Source: Lichenostomus cassidix
Lineage: Eukaryota > Chordata > Aves > Passeriformes > Meliphagidae
Direction: 5' to 3'
NCBI GenBank assembly: GCA_008360975.2
Contig: CM039211.1
Coordinates: 68,972,565-69,036,564, forward strand
Length of the DNA: 64,000 nt
The notes beneath the pieces are model-generated. The model was given only the letters and a program-made list of their open reading frames with translations, was not told the origin of the DNA and did not search any database. A program made the translations under genes and the position numbers. This document shows, in pieces, positions 1 through 11,900 of the stretch (positions within the stretch are counted from its first letter, which is position 1; each line of letters begins with the position of its first letter).

Positions 1-925
1 CACTGATAATGCATTGATATTTTAGCTATTGCCGAACAGTATTTACACAACCTCAAGGCTTTCTCTGTTTCCCACATCCCGATAATTACATTTTAGGTGC
101 ACAGAAGGTGGGAGAAGCCACAACCAGGCAGAGTATCTGAACACACCAGTGAGAGTTTCCTTGCTGTACATTGTCATGCTCAAAAATAAAGGGGAGGTTG
201 GAGGACTGAGAAGCTCATTTTTTGCTTGGGGACTGTGTTTTGATCTACAGATGGGAGATGGTGAGTTACTGTCTGTGCATAAAGCTTTTTGGGTTGTTTT
301 TTCTCTCTCTTCTACCACTCCCACACTTATTAAGCTCTTTTTATCCTGACCCTTGTGTTCCATTGGTTTTACTGTTCCATTCCTCTTCCTCCATTCCACT
401 GTGGGGAGAAGGGAGCACTGAAGGACTCTTTATCCTCTTTATGGAGTGCTTAACTGCTTAACTCACAACAGCATGGAAGAGTTGATGTGTAAATGTCCAG
501 GGCAGTGCAGACATTGTCTCAAAGTAGCCACCCACCATCTTGCACAAAAAAAGCTCTCTCCATAAGTTAATGACACACTCTGCATTTACAGCCTCCAGTT
601 TCACCCACAGCATCTGGTTATAGTGCAATTAGTGCTTACATATACCTTTCCTGTATTTAACCTTTTATCTTAAATGATGATGGGTCACAATTCAGCCAGA
701 GCTTTTTGCCCAATTGTAGATATTCTGTCCAATAAAATACCACCATTACAATACATATACGGCATCAGAAATAAGAACATCATAATTCCCTCTACTCTTA
801 TTGCAAATAATAATGGCAGGACTCGAAACAAATGCTTTACATAAGCATTTCTGTAATAACTAACAAGAAATGGAAGGAAAAGTTATATTAATTTATTTGC
901 ACTATAATGAACATACCACCTCATT
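1..925. other. Unique non-coding DNA
   Basis: No repeat family, RNA gene or convincing exon is visible here. Short open frames exist on both strands (for example 43-399 on the minus strand), but they lack any recognisable domain. The block is ordinary AT-rich sequence. Confidence 0.6.
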
Positions 926-927
926 AT

Positions 928-1020
928 GCTCTGTTCTCCTTCTTTCTTTTCTCTCTCTTTCTCTTCAGATTTTTCTCCTGATTCTCTCTATCTTTTTTTT
1001 TTTTTTTTTTTTTTTCTTCC
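928..1020 (+). repeat. CT-rich tract ending in T23 homopolymer
   Basis: A pyrimidine-rich stretch with CTTT and CTCT steps leads into an uninterrupted run of 23 T at 993-1015. It is low-complexity DNA. It could be the reversed poly(A) tail of an old retrocopy, but no such body is recognised beside it. Confidence 0.85.
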
Positions 1021-1059
1021 TAAAGGGATGCTTGAATAGAACTATCTGGTTTAGAAGAT

Positions 1060-1440
1060 GAGGCTGACTGATTACTGTAATTCATAGGGCCTTAATTAGC
1101 TGCACAAACCATTAGCTACAATTAGACTATTATAAAACACTTGATGCACTGTGTCAACCATGGGGGCTCATTTATTCTTGTGGCAGGGAAGGGCGGGGGG
1201 AAGGGGAAAAGAGAGCACTGTACAGCCAAGCATGCTAATAAAGAATGATTTTTGATTTAAGATGTTGCCGATAGTCCCTCAAAATTAATCTCAATAGCTG
1301 TCTAATTTGTGTCGGTGGATGGTATATTTATTGTAAAATGACACCAAAGCTAAATGAGTTACCTGAAGCAGGACTGCTAATGTCAGCGCCTGGAGATGCA
1401 ACTCCATATGCCGTAATACAGCAAGGCACTGGGGCTGAAT
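1060..1440. promoter_or_regulatory. Candidate conserved non-coding element with G-quadruplex motif
   Basis: This repeat-free block is dense in TAATTA/ATTAG-type homeodomain cores (for example CTTAATTAGCTG near 1091). It keeps about five CpGs between 1194 and 1413 in otherwise CpG-poor DNA. It contains a canonical four-run G-quadruplex motif at 1186-1206 on the plus strand. These traits are common in developmental enhancers. Function and conservation are inferred, not seen. Confidence 0.3.
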
Positions 1441-1525
1441 ACTCCCAGAGGAGCACTTTGCTTCATCTGTCTCTGAAAATGCAGCAACCTGACTTACACT
1501 TTATGATCCTTAAATAATAATAATT

Positions 1526-1564
1526 AAAAAAAAAAAAAAAAAAAAAAAAAAGAAAGAAAAAAAA
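1526..1564 (+). repeat. Poly(A) tract
   Basis: An uninterrupted run of 26 A (1526-1551) is followed by GAAAG and more A. It could be a retroposon tail, but the upstream sequence is not a family I recognise. Confidence 0.9.
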
Positions 1565-2084
1565 TAGATATGAGAAACAAATTCCAGGACAGATTTCTAA
1601 GGTGAGGGGGGCCTTGCAAGGGCAGGGTGCAAGCAGAAGCCTGATTGAAATTGGTTTGGGTGCTGGCGTATGTAAAAGTGGAAATTATGAGATTTGTCTT
1701 TAAATTGAAATAAAGAGGAAAAAGTACAGATGAGAGGGATTTTTCTAAAGGGCTTAACACAGTGGGAATGTAAGTATGACATTCTTTAACTTAGAGGCCT
1801 TTTTTGTTTGTTTTCCTATTGTATTTTCTGATTCATATTGTATTGATCTAACTTTCTAGTTGCAAATTGCTGGAAATACATTTATAGATTCCTTTAATTT
1901 ATTTCTTTTTTTTTTTTTTCTTTTACCCTTGATTAATTTCCTGCTAAGCACCTTTGCAACAGAAAGTCAGGAGCTTAAAAAAGAAGAGATTGGTTCAATA
2001 ATACATGGCACTTGGTCTTTTCTGTACCATGCATGAAAGTATAAAAGCACAGAGGGGAAGAAAGCAGAATCTGTAGTTAATATG

Positions 2085-2395
2085 TTAGATTGGGACTCAG
2101 AGACCTGAATTCTGTTCCTGTTGTGCCCTACATGACCTTGGGCAAATCCATTTCTCTGTGCTTTTGTGCAACATGGGGACAGTCACACTTTCTCTCCTAT
2201 TATGCTTTGTTTCTTTCAACTCTGGGGCCCAGATTCACAAAGGTAAATCAAGGTAATTTATCTTGATGGACTAGAAAGTAAGAGCTGAATTACCTCTGTG
2301 GATCAGGGTCTAAGCTTTTTGGGGTAGGAATTGCCTATTGGTTTGGGAAAATACAGCACTTGGCATGCAGGACCAAATGTCATTTAGAAACTCTA
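2085..2395 (+). mobile_element. Ancient MIR-like SINE, interrupted
   Basis: The motif CATGACCTTGGGCAAATCC (2130-2148), followed by a TCTCTGTGC-type segment and ACATGGGGACAG (2171-2182), matches the conserved core of MIR/CORE-type SINEs. A second part (2311-2395) begins TAAGCTTTTTGGGGTAGG. It corresponds to the 3' tail that such SINEs carry in turtles and crocodilians. The parts are separated by a palindromic insertion at 2224-2310. The match is recalled from family consensus, not aligned. The copy is heavily diverged and cannot be active. Confidence 0.6.
2224..2310. mobile_element. Palindromic MITE-like element inside the SINE
   Basis: The ends form an inverted repeat of 21 bp, 2226-2246 against 2290-2310, with 17 of 21 positions matching. 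The left end reads GGCCCAGATTCACAAAGG and the right arm is its imperfect complement. The end sequence resembles abundant palindromic elements of crocodilians and turtles. It has no coding capacity and lies between two halves of a SINE, as a later insertion would. The target-site duplication is too decayed to call. Confidence 0.6.
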
Positions 2396-2399
2396 AATC

Positions 2400-4184
2400 T
2401 TCTTGCAAAAAAATCCCACAACATGCTGCTAATAGGATGGAGTTGTTACACTGCATACACTGTGATTAACTAACTGATGATCTTCAGCGATGCTGCAGCT
2501 GCCAATACCCTTTGTACTATCCTCAGCCATTAATATCTCAGCAGAAACAGAGCTCAGAGTGTCCAGCCTCAAAATTACAAGCCTCTGCTGCCAGAGCCAA
2601 AGGAAGGTGAGTCACTGATAATTGCAGCTGAGTGTCCTGCCTCTCACTTAGGATGCTGAGCAATAACTAAATCTAGTCCAGGAATCAGAGACAAAAACTT
2701 GGAGCATGACTCTTGCTGCTCTACTTACACAGGGAAAGGCAAATGGGAGGGGACAGGTGTCACCTGACTCTGACATAGAGGTGGCAGCCACGATTTCTCA
2801 CATGTAGAAATGCCCTAAAGTAGTTTGGTGTGATATTGTCTCTTCCTGGGTCTGGTCTGACCGTTCCAGAGCAGAGCATTTATCTCTGTGAGCATCCAGA
2901 AAGTGGCTGCCCTAGCCTCTGTCCTTGTGGCAGTCTTGAAAACCAAGTTTTTTTCTTTGCATATCTAACTTCCAAAACAAACACTGTCATAGTTTTAACA
3001 AAAAATTGCCACATTAATGACTATTTACAACGTATACATTCACTCAAGCTAATTAAAGTATCATATAGAAAATTTTGTCTCCTTTGAGAGGAAAAAGCTG
3101 ACACCCTCCCACCTGACCAAGATATTATGGAATGTAAAAATGTCACAGGACAAAACAAAACAAAAAAAGTTAAAACAAAACAAAAATAATCAGCAAAAAG
3201 ATCATTTTTGTCTTACATGGGGATGGGAGTGCATGTATATATGTATGCATGAAAATAACAGCTATACACATATGTGTGAATCTAGGCATTTACGAAGAAA
3301 TATTTCATATAAATTATCTTCCATCCAAAAATCTAAAGAAAAGAATGCTGTTGTACTTCATAGTCAGTCTGTCAATAATAAAATAATTTACATATAAGCA
3401 TGGAGTGGTGGTAAAGAATGGTGTCAGAGTGAATTCAATAATTAATAGTCAATTGTAAAAAGAACTAAGTTAGATAGGGTTGCCATATTATAATTATGGT
3501 GAAAGATGAAAAAGGATTTTCTGGATGATGAAGGAAGGATCAGTCAAGGATGACCAAGAGCTCAGTTCAATCTAATAACATGACTGCAATTAAAAACCAC
3601 ACACATAAACAGCACTCCATTGGGATTTGAGGAAATACCCTGGCCTTATAGGAAAAAAATGGATAAGTTCTGCTCTAGATTGATGAGATGGGACAGCTGG
3701 TATTTGCAAAAGGAAGAAATTTATTCTTTTGCTTTAGGACTAATTATCAACATGTCTTCAAAAGAATCCATGGTGCACACACATGACTGAAGGGAAATTC
3801 TAAATAAAGTACCTCAAATTCTTCATTAGATGATATCAGGAAACTGCCTGGAGGAAACAGGTGGGGTGGGTGGCACCTCTGACAGAAAAATAACACCTAT
3901 AAAATGGGAAAGTATATTCAAAGTCTGTGGTCTTACAAAATTTATTAAACATTTATTCAGTGATTATTGAACAAACACTGTTCAAGCAGCAGTTTGTTCA
4001 GTTTCCAGGCAGTCACCTTACAGTAATAATGACAGAAGACATGGATGCCTCAGGAGATATTCCTTTGGGACTTTTTCTCAAACCCCCTTAAGCAGGATGC
4101 TTAGGCAGCAGCAAGACTGTCAGCACAGGATGGAGGCTTTGTCTTCTTAACAGCAACAGAATAGTGAGAAAAGCCAGGAGCAAA
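2400..4184. other. Unique non-coding DNA
   Basis: No recognised element. A short A-rich stretch with (AAAAC) character occurs at about 3152-3190. Open frames of up to 85 codons on the plus strand (2830-3087, 3140-3397) have no recognisable domains and look like chance. Confidence 0.55.
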
Positions 4185-4560
4185 ATCACAGAATCACAGA
4201 ACAGCCTGAGTTGGAAGGGACCCACAAGGATCATCAAGTCCTGCTCTTAACCCTGCACAGGACACCCCAAAGGTCACATCCGGAGCCTGAGAGCATTGTC
4301 CAAACACATCTTGAACTCTGTCAGGCTGGTGCTGTGACCACTGCCCTGGGGAGCTGTTCTAGTGCCCAACCATCCTCTGGGGGAAGAACCTTTTCCTGAT
4401 ATCCAACCTAAACCTCCCCTGACACAACTGCATTCGCTGGGGTCCTGTCAGTGGTCAGCAGAGACAAGAGATCAGCATCTTGCCCTCACAAGGGAGTTGT
4501 AGACTGTAATGGGATCTCCCCTCAGTCTCCTCCTAACCTGCTCGTTCTCAACCCCACATG
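4185..4560 (-). mobile_element. CR1 LINE, 5'-truncated 3' end
   Basis: Read on the minus strand this is the 3' untranslated end of a CR1 retrotransposon. The left edge CACAGAATCACAGAA (4187-4201) is the complement of the tandem ATTCTGTG repeat that ends CR1 copies. It is followed by the GAGTTGGAAGGGACCCACAAGGATCATC block and the CCTTTTCCTGATATCCAACC block typical of the family. Only the terminal ~375 bp is present, the usual outcome of 5' truncation at insertion. The open frame at 4211-4399 is a shadow of the repeat. The right edge is approximate. Confidence 0.92.
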
Positions 4561-5234
4561 AAACAATTCCAGGTTTTCTCTGGGCATTTAGACTCCCTTC
4601 CATGATTCCTGAGGTTTTGGATTTCCATTTCTGAAGCAGATCCTTATTTGGCTTTCTACACAGTGATCTACCTTTTGCCTCTCTCCTTCCTTTCCTGTTA
4701 AAGGATGTGCAGTCCTTCCATGACTGTTATGGCTGTGTCACATGAAAAGGAGATAAAGGATTTCAGGAAGGTATTTTCAAAGGTTCAAGTGGCAGGCAGG
4801 CACGATATTCCTATTAAGGATCTATGTGTACCGAGAGTCTTCAAAAGCCTTGCATTTAATTTCCTGGCTTCTGGAGCTAGCATCACCCTGCTTTCTGTAT
4901 TCTTTCCTTTTTCTCCTAACTTTCCATTCAATAGTTTAAACTTACAATGTTATTTTCAGTAGTTTGGTTGGTACGTTGCTTTTTTATTCCTTTTTTTCAC
5001 TCCCCTGGGAAGTTAAACTGTAGACAGTATTATTTAGTGATTCATCTATAGTCCCTTCTTGAACCAATTCTTGCTTGTTGCTTAGGACTTACAGATGTTT
5101 TGTAGAGATACTGCAAAAGGCAAAGAGTTCTCAGCCTCCAACAATACAGATTTTAAAGTCATAAACCCTCCAGTTTCTGAGAAAATAATGGAGAACTCAC
5201 ACAAAGAGAGCAGGTGGGAACAGGAAAGATTAAG
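4561..5234. other. Unique non-coding DNA
   Basis: No element recognised. Opposite-strand open frames of 68 codons overlap at 5082-5301 and have no recognisable features. Confidence 0.5.
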
Positions 5235-5583
5235 AAGAGGCAGAAAAATACCACCTTTATTATTTACTGGGTTTGACTTAGATCTCATAAATTCCCTTTA
5301 ATATAATGATATCATTTTTTCTCGTTTCAAAGGAAAAGAAAGGTCTTTCAGATAAAAATTTATCACAGTCAAAATTTAAAAAAAAGAAAGAACAAACCAG
5401 CATAAAACATTTAACAGCAACATTTAATAATGTATACAATAAAATATTGCACTAATATATTGACAAATACAGCAATAAAGTATTAATGTGATTATGCTTC
5501 CTCAGCGAAACAGCCCTTTCTCCTTGTCTTTCAAACAGTTTGAATAAAGTCTCTCCACTCTAATCAACAGTTTCATCATAATC
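5235..5583 (-). other. Possible 3'-terminal exon on the minus strand
   Basis: On the minus strand a T-rich acceptor ending TTTTTACAG abuts position 5583. The next 24 bases (5583-5560) read as seven codons, DYDETVD, and a TAG stop. An AT-rich stretch resembling a 3' UTR follows. Minus-strand ATTAAA (5297-5302) and AATAAA (5256-5261) could serve as poly(A) signals. I do not recognise the protein end. A compatible donor lies upstream at 7171. Such signals also arise by chance, so this is a hypothesis. Confidence 0.22.
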
Positions 5584-5589
5584 CTGTAA

Positions 5590-7170
5590 AAACAAACAAA
5601 CAAATAACAAGCTGGAATTTAAAATAAAGATTCCCAAACTAATTTTCCTGTGACAACACATGCAGATACAAACTAAGGTAGCTATAATTTATTTTTGGCT
5701 TACACCAGGATAAGTGAAATGAGAACTTATTCCATAACAGCTTAATTAGGAAGATACTGTAGCTGCAGTTGTTTTATACTTATTTTCACCACTCCTGTGA
5801 AAACATGCAAGAGCTACTGTCACCACTTTCCAGATGCTGATGGAAGCATGGGCAGAGGAATTGTCCAACCTACAAACGAGATCTGCTCCTGAGGTGGCAA
5901 TATCCAGGTCATTGCTGCAATGTCTGAAGGCAGTCAAACACCTGAGATGGTCACAGGCTCCTGAGGACACAGATGAATAGCAGTGAGACACCTAAAACTG
6001 CAATTCATAACAGAGAGTATCCACAAACCTCCTCAAATCCGTTTGGAGACAGAATCTGACTCTGGACTGCTGGAGGCCTCTCAGCTTCAAATCCTCTCAC
6101 ATAATTAAGCAAACCAGTTCAGTTCTTTCTTGTATCAACAAGGAAAAGTTCATAAGGCTAAAGCACTTTTATAGCCCATGCCTGCTCATGATACAAGTCC
6201 CCTTTTCCTCTGAACATCTAAGAAACCATCTGCATATAAGATTCTATTTAAGGGTTGGAACATAAAGGGTAAAACAGATAACTGAGTGAGAAACCCTTCT
6301 TTCAAGCATTTTAATTATTATTTTCATATGAGCTCTCTATCACCAGATCTTATCAGCAAGTACTTCATATATATCCTAGCTGTCTTATGGAATTGAAATG
6401 TTCAGGGAGGATAGTACCATTTAAAAGTTGGGTTTTTTTTTCAATGTGACAGTTTCTTCAGTCCTATTTCCTCCTTAGGACTGAGAAGATCCTGGCATGT
6501 TTTTCCTACAGATGAACCAAATGGAGTCTGGTGCCACAATTACACCTATACCTGTGTTCTGGTGCCCTTAGTGTGCTCACAGACATGTCATTGCCAAAGC
6601 CAGTTTGGGCTGTCTGATACAGAAAGCCAGATATTTAATTCACATAAAGCAAAATATTACATCACCCCATACTGTGTGAAAAGGACACTTCAGAAATCTC
6701 ACCTGAGAATATATATATATTTAAGAATTCAGTTTTTTTGTTTCCAAAAAGTCAGTGACTTCTTAAGCAATACAAAAGTTACATGTGGCAGAAATAACAA
6801 TCTTGTCTTCAGTTTTGTGAGAGAAGCTCAGATAGCATTGTTAATGGCTTTCAGACGTGTTTGGAATTAATCCCTTACATCTGTTTGTCATCTTTTTCAG
6901 ATTTAATGACTTGATGCTTTTCTAGGTAAACTTACTCGTACATGCTACTCAGAGCAGTGTGCATACCTGTAAAATGAAGAGATTGAAAATTGTATTTGCT
7001 CTGACTTTGTTATGACCTTTATTCCAGCCAAATTCCAGTTCAACATGAGTCACAGCAGTCTGATGGATGGAGTTGCAGCTATTGAGTCTGCCTCTGCACA
7101 GGCCAGGAAAGAGACAGGCATAGTTGCAGCTAAATCTAGACATCAGTGGTAAAGAAATCAGTATCTTACC
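5590..7170. other. Non-coding DNA
   Basis: No repeat family is recognised. A plus-strand exon-like stretch (about 7027-7147) has a TTTATTCCAG acceptor and about 40 open codons. It stops at the TAA that overlaps its own possible donor and matches nothing I know. Confidence 0.45.
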
Positions 7171-7233
7171 TGCTCACTCATCTTCCACTGCACTTGGTAA
7201 AGAACAATAGACACTTCCAGGTCACAATTCATC
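7171..7233 (-). other. Possible internal exon on the minus strand
   Basis: On the minus strand, 21 open codons from an ATG end as MSEQ at a CAG|GTAAGATA donor, close to the splice consensus. The codons read like protein (DLEVSIVLYQVQWKMSEQ). The donor phase is 0 and would join in frame to the acceptor at 5583, giving a predicted end MSEQDYDETVD. The upstream acceptor is unclear: an in-frame TAG lies seven codons before the ATG and the pyrimidine tract is poor. No family is recognised. Confidence 0.2.
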
Positions 7234-7660
7234 TGATTTCTTTTAAATCTCTACTTTGGTGTAAGATGAATTGCATCCTAGAAATGCCCACTGACTATGC
7301 AGAGCCTCTAAGGTGATATCTACGTTGCAGACATCTACAATTAATCATGTGAATTTCTGCACAGGTTTAAAGATGGAGGAAAACCAAAGTTAATATTGGA
7401 AGTCCCTGTCTACTCCTTATGTTAAAGTCACTGTAACCCTGCTGCTCTATAAGAAATAAAGCTTTCCCTGACAGTTGCAACAGAGAATTCCATTTTTATG
7501 TAAAGAGGACCATTTTTATGGGGAAAAAAATACTACAAGAGTGAAACAAATAAGGAAACAAAACAGGCTGAATTGATACTGATTGAAATTGATTCCATTC
7601 TTCCGTTCTTCTTCTTATACTCTATACTGGCTGCTGAAAAATTAGGTGTGATACCAAACC

Positions 7661-7690
7661 TTAGGCCAGATCATCAGAGCTGGAAATGCC
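7661..7690 (+). mobile_element. Possible end fragment of a palindromic MITE
   Basis: The string TAGGCCAGATCATCAGAGCTGG resembles the GGCCAGATCCTCAG end of sauropsid palindromic elements. No matching second arm is evident. This is a short match and could be chance. Confidence 0.3.
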
Positions 7691-8300
7691 TTCTGTATTG
7701 CTAACACCAGAGATTTTCTCTGCTTCTGTCTTTCACAGGAATCCTCTGAGTGAAGGAGGCAGATTCATAAAAAATGACATTTTCTAGCTCAGCCTCCTAC
7801 AGGAACCAGCTGTCGATGAACACCAGCAGCCATCGAGCTGAGTGTCTTTCCCAGCTCCTGCTGCTGTGTGGGCAGCTCCCATGGATGACACACACACACA
7901 TTGCTGTGGTTTTTGTTACTGTTACTGTTACTGTGGTTTTGTTACTCTGCAGGGTCAGCCTGGACATGTGGGTCAGTCCCCCCACAATGCTGTGGCCGTG
8001 ACGCTGGAATTGTGTTCCTCATTTCCAAGCTGTCCAGAAGCCTCACAGGCTATACAAAGGCTTTCCACAAAATTTTTCAAGCTTGTGTTACCACCTTCCT
8101 TGGACTGAAAAGCAACTAGGTTAACAGATCAAACTGAGAAAATACCTACACATAGCAGAAAATGCATGCCAGTGATGAAAATTAGAATATTAATTTCAAA
8201 GTGCAAAATCAGAATATTTTCATAATTCTGAATTTCCCATAATTATTCCCAAAATCCATGATATCAAAACTGGTATAAAAAATAATTTTGTCTTCAAAAT
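7691..8300. other. Unique DNA with small simple repeats
   Basis: A short (AC)n run (about 7888-7900) and about three GTTACT units (7915-7934) are present. The sequence between 7780 and 8110 is open in several frames, but the frames overlap on both strands and have no recognisable domain. Confidence 0.5.
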
Positions 8301-8301
8301 G

Positions 8302-8440
8302 CTTTTGGGGCTTTTTTTGGGTGGTTTTCAGGTTTTTTGTGTGTGGGGTTTTTGTCCTTCTTGGTGGTGTTGTGGAGGTTTTTTGTGGGTTTTTTTTTGG
8401 TTGGTTGGTTGGTTTTGGTATTGGTTTTTTTTTTTTTTTT
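8302..8440 (+). repeat. T/G-rich low-complexity tract
   Basis: About 140 bp are built almost entirely of T and G, with runs such as TTGGTTGGTTGGTT (8400-8413) and a terminal T run. Its complement is the same kind of sequence as the A/C tract at 12791-13108. The open frame across it is an artefact of composition. Confidence 0.85.
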
Positions 8441-8907
8441 GAAAGGGGGAATTTGATATATTTTTGTCAAAAAAGTCTTTACCTCCTGTGTAAAGCTGTC
8501 TATTAGGACAAGTTTATAAAATAATGTGGACCACATTGGCTTGTGTCCTTGCAGAAATAATTTTTATGTATTCCAAGTATGATAAAAAATATTGGCTGTA
8601 TTTGTTCCAGTCTATCAGGTAAATATGTATATGTGCAGTTCTTTTAAAACATTTAATTATTTACTCAGGAGACCAGAACAGCTGTTCTGCCAGGTAAATA
8701 CATTTTGAAGCAGCTTTTTAACATGTGTATTATGTTAGATCTATTTCCACTTAAATGCATTTTTTCGTAACTCAAATTCTTTTAAAAGGCAAAATCTATT
8801 ACCTTCGGAGCCATTCTCTTCTATCATGTAAACATAGATTTGGGGGTCATGCATTGTATAATAACACAGCAAGGCTCTTTGAAGAGGCATTTTGCTTGAT
8901 CATGTGG
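8441..8907. other. Unique AT-rich DNA
   Basis: Nothing recognised on either strand. Confidence 0.5.
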
Positions 8908-8967
8908 GCCAGAATCTGATTCACTCTTTTGTAAGAGGAACAACAACATTAACTGATTTTAGCAGAA
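8908..8967 (+). mobile_element. Possible palindromic MITE remnant
   Basis: GGGCCAGAATCTGATTCAC (about 8911-8929) matches the GGGCCAGATTCTGAT end of sauropsid MITE-like repeats. A similar end occurs at 54853-54874 in this window. The rest is too decayed to show the second arm. Confidence 0.38.
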
Positions 8968-11900
8968 GGTTTTTTTTAACACACTTGCATGGCAAAGCAG
9001 GTTCCCACGCAGCAGCATAACACACAAAAGTTAAGCATGAGCAACATGAGTGGACATAGGGGAGCTGAACCCTTATTCAAGAAAAAAAAAAATTGGGTGT
9101 GCTGGAACACTAGTTTGTGTTTCAGCATTCAGTCTTCCTTCCACACAGAAAAGTCAGAAAGTGATTACTTGATCACAGCACCTTTACCAACTGTTCTAGA
9201 GCTGGAAATACCTTTGGATCTCGGGCTGTCTTCTTCAGTTTTATGTTCCCAGTGTTTCTGGGAAAAATATGTGTTCAGATGAGTTGGCTCATCAAACAGG
9301 GTGATACATCTGGCTTTTGAAGGTGGTTTTCCCCTTAATTGCTATGTGAAAACAATTTCTAAAATTTAGCTTTCCTAAGTTACTTTCTTGCTCATTTTCT
9401 TTAAAAGTAACAGGGGACTATCACCACAGCTATCAGTACTGAATGTACTGCAACATGTTTAGGAGTAATGGTATCCTTGTGCTTGTGGCAGTCAAAGATA
9501 AAGATTTGTAGCAAAAGAAATCAACTTTATTACATCAACCAATATCCTTCTTCTCCAGATGCCATGTGCTCGAAGGATTGCTCTTGTTTTCCTTTTCTCA
9601 GTTTTCCTAACAAAATATTTGTTCAGCTTTCTTTTCCAGTGGATTTCAAGCTTTCTGGTACCAGTAAATTTGACCTTATGCCTTACTTTATTAGATGTTG
9701 CACTAAGGGATCCCGAAAATAGAAGCTCAAAAGAGATTCACCTTGTAAACACTGGTCACCTGATTCTGATTTTACACATTCATTAACAGAGTAATTTGAT
9801 TCATTACAAGATCTTTGAGTTATTAACCATTTTACGCTAATCTAAATTTTGTAAGAAAATGGTGTGTGATATAAGAACAGGGACACTTGGTTGCGCTGCA
9901 AATGGTTGTTGAAGGAAGTAGTTTGATAGTTAACATGGAAGGAAGTCCTGAAATCTTTTTGGTTTCAAAACAGGTTGGAAAGAGTCTCAGAAAATGTGAT
10001 TCCTCCCTTTCCAAGGGTTCTTGCTTTGACTAAATTAGAAGTATTTTATGGATATCTGATTAAGATGGCATAACTTCGATGATGTTAGTAATGACATCTG
10101 AAATTTACGTTCTATTTGCTGTAAGCATGTGTCTGACTGCGAGCAAGTGAGTGAGTGGATGTCAACAGATAAGCAAATTATAATTGCTGGAATCCATAGC
10201 TAACATTACATAAAAAAAAAAAAAAAAATCTCCACCCTAATGCTGTTCCACATTTTCTAATTTCACCCAGAACGTTCTGTCTGAAAGTTGAAAAATGTTT
10301 GATACATTCCTCCTTCCATTTGAAGTACCTTGCTAATCCATCTGAACAACTTTAATAATAACTCAGCATGATGTTCTTTAGCATTCTCGTTCCACTTTTT
10401 CTCTTGTCCCTCTTGGGCTACCATGAGAACTTTAATGATCCAACAAGTTTGTCTTCTGTCAGCTGGGAATGCTGCAAATTTTATTTTGTGGAATCAAGGC
10501 ACTAGAAAGATACTCTAAGTGAAATACCAGGATAAATTGGTACTCCCCAAATATGTTACATTCAAGCTGGCTTTCCCAAACTATCAGTCTTTTGCCAAAG
10601 AACAGGTTTCAGACCACCAAGTCATTGCTCATCTTCAGTGTGTATAATTTAAAACTTTCTATCTTTTCACCAACATCTGTGACTCTTTAATGATGTGTGT
10701 GTTTCTAGTTCTTCCTGACCCAAATGCTTTATGAGCTGAAGCATTTTAGTCAATGTGTCAGATTTGGACATGTATTTACCTGTCTTAGCGTCTATTAGTT
10801 TCAGTGGAAGATTTGGTAAGAAAGTTAATATTACGTGTGGGAAATCCATTGAGGAGCCTCTATTTCCACCACCTTCCTGCCCCATTTAATTTATTTTATG
10901 TAGTCTCTTAGTATATACAACATCTGAAGGCTCTGTCAGATGAGATCTGCAAGTTGTTGCTTCAGCAGTTTCAGACACTTCTGTCTCTTGCTGACTGCCC
11001 CTCTAGATGCCTTCTTAGCTCCCAGACCTGTGGGAACACTGGCAAATGAATATGTGTGATTAGACTCTGCTACACCACTGGAAGGCTAGTATCTTCACTT
11101 AAATTAGAAGAAACACTTCCCATCTTGAACACTTCAGGGAAGGGAGTATTTTTCTTTTTCTGAGTGTGTCAGGGTGCTGTGATTGTTTAGTAGGGGCAAG
11201 GTGAACATCCGAGGGGGGCAGAGCCATAAACACTGAGAGATTTCTCAGAGAGAATTTGTCAGCATCCTAAGATTTTCCTGAAGTTTTTCTTCCCAAGTTA
11301 TCTTGAGGCAATGATGTCCACAGGAGAGTTATTGTCAGTTATAAATAGGCATGTACGTTTAGGTATGTATATATAGAGATATTTTCTTCAATATTATTTC
11401 CTGAATAGAGATAGAAATCATAACAGTACACTTGAGGAATTATTTTTATGTCTACAGAGTTGAGTTTAAAGTAAACTGTCTATTTTTTAAGAAAAAGAAT
11501 GAGAATTTATGGACTTGAATAAATAAAAAAGAGTTTAAAAATAAGAATACTATGATATTGCTGTTTCGTTTTGCTATGTTTGTTTAGTTTGGTTTAACTG
11601 TGTTTTTTTGTTGTTTCTTTTTTAAGGAATGAGTATAGTTCTACTCAATATTCACTTTAAATATTCATGTTACATTGTTTCTTATTCCTAGTGTTTAAAA
11701 AATGGCTGCCATAAATTCTTATATTCCTGTCCTTTAAAATGTTTATGATTTTAAAAGAAGGCAGTCAGTAGTGCTGAGACACAGCATTTTAATTTAGGTA
11801 GGAATTGCTTTTGTAGAAACAGGCATTTTTTTATCATACCAAAAGAATTCAGGAATAGGGAGAAGCATAGGTTAAAAATAATTTGTAAGTCCAGCTACAG

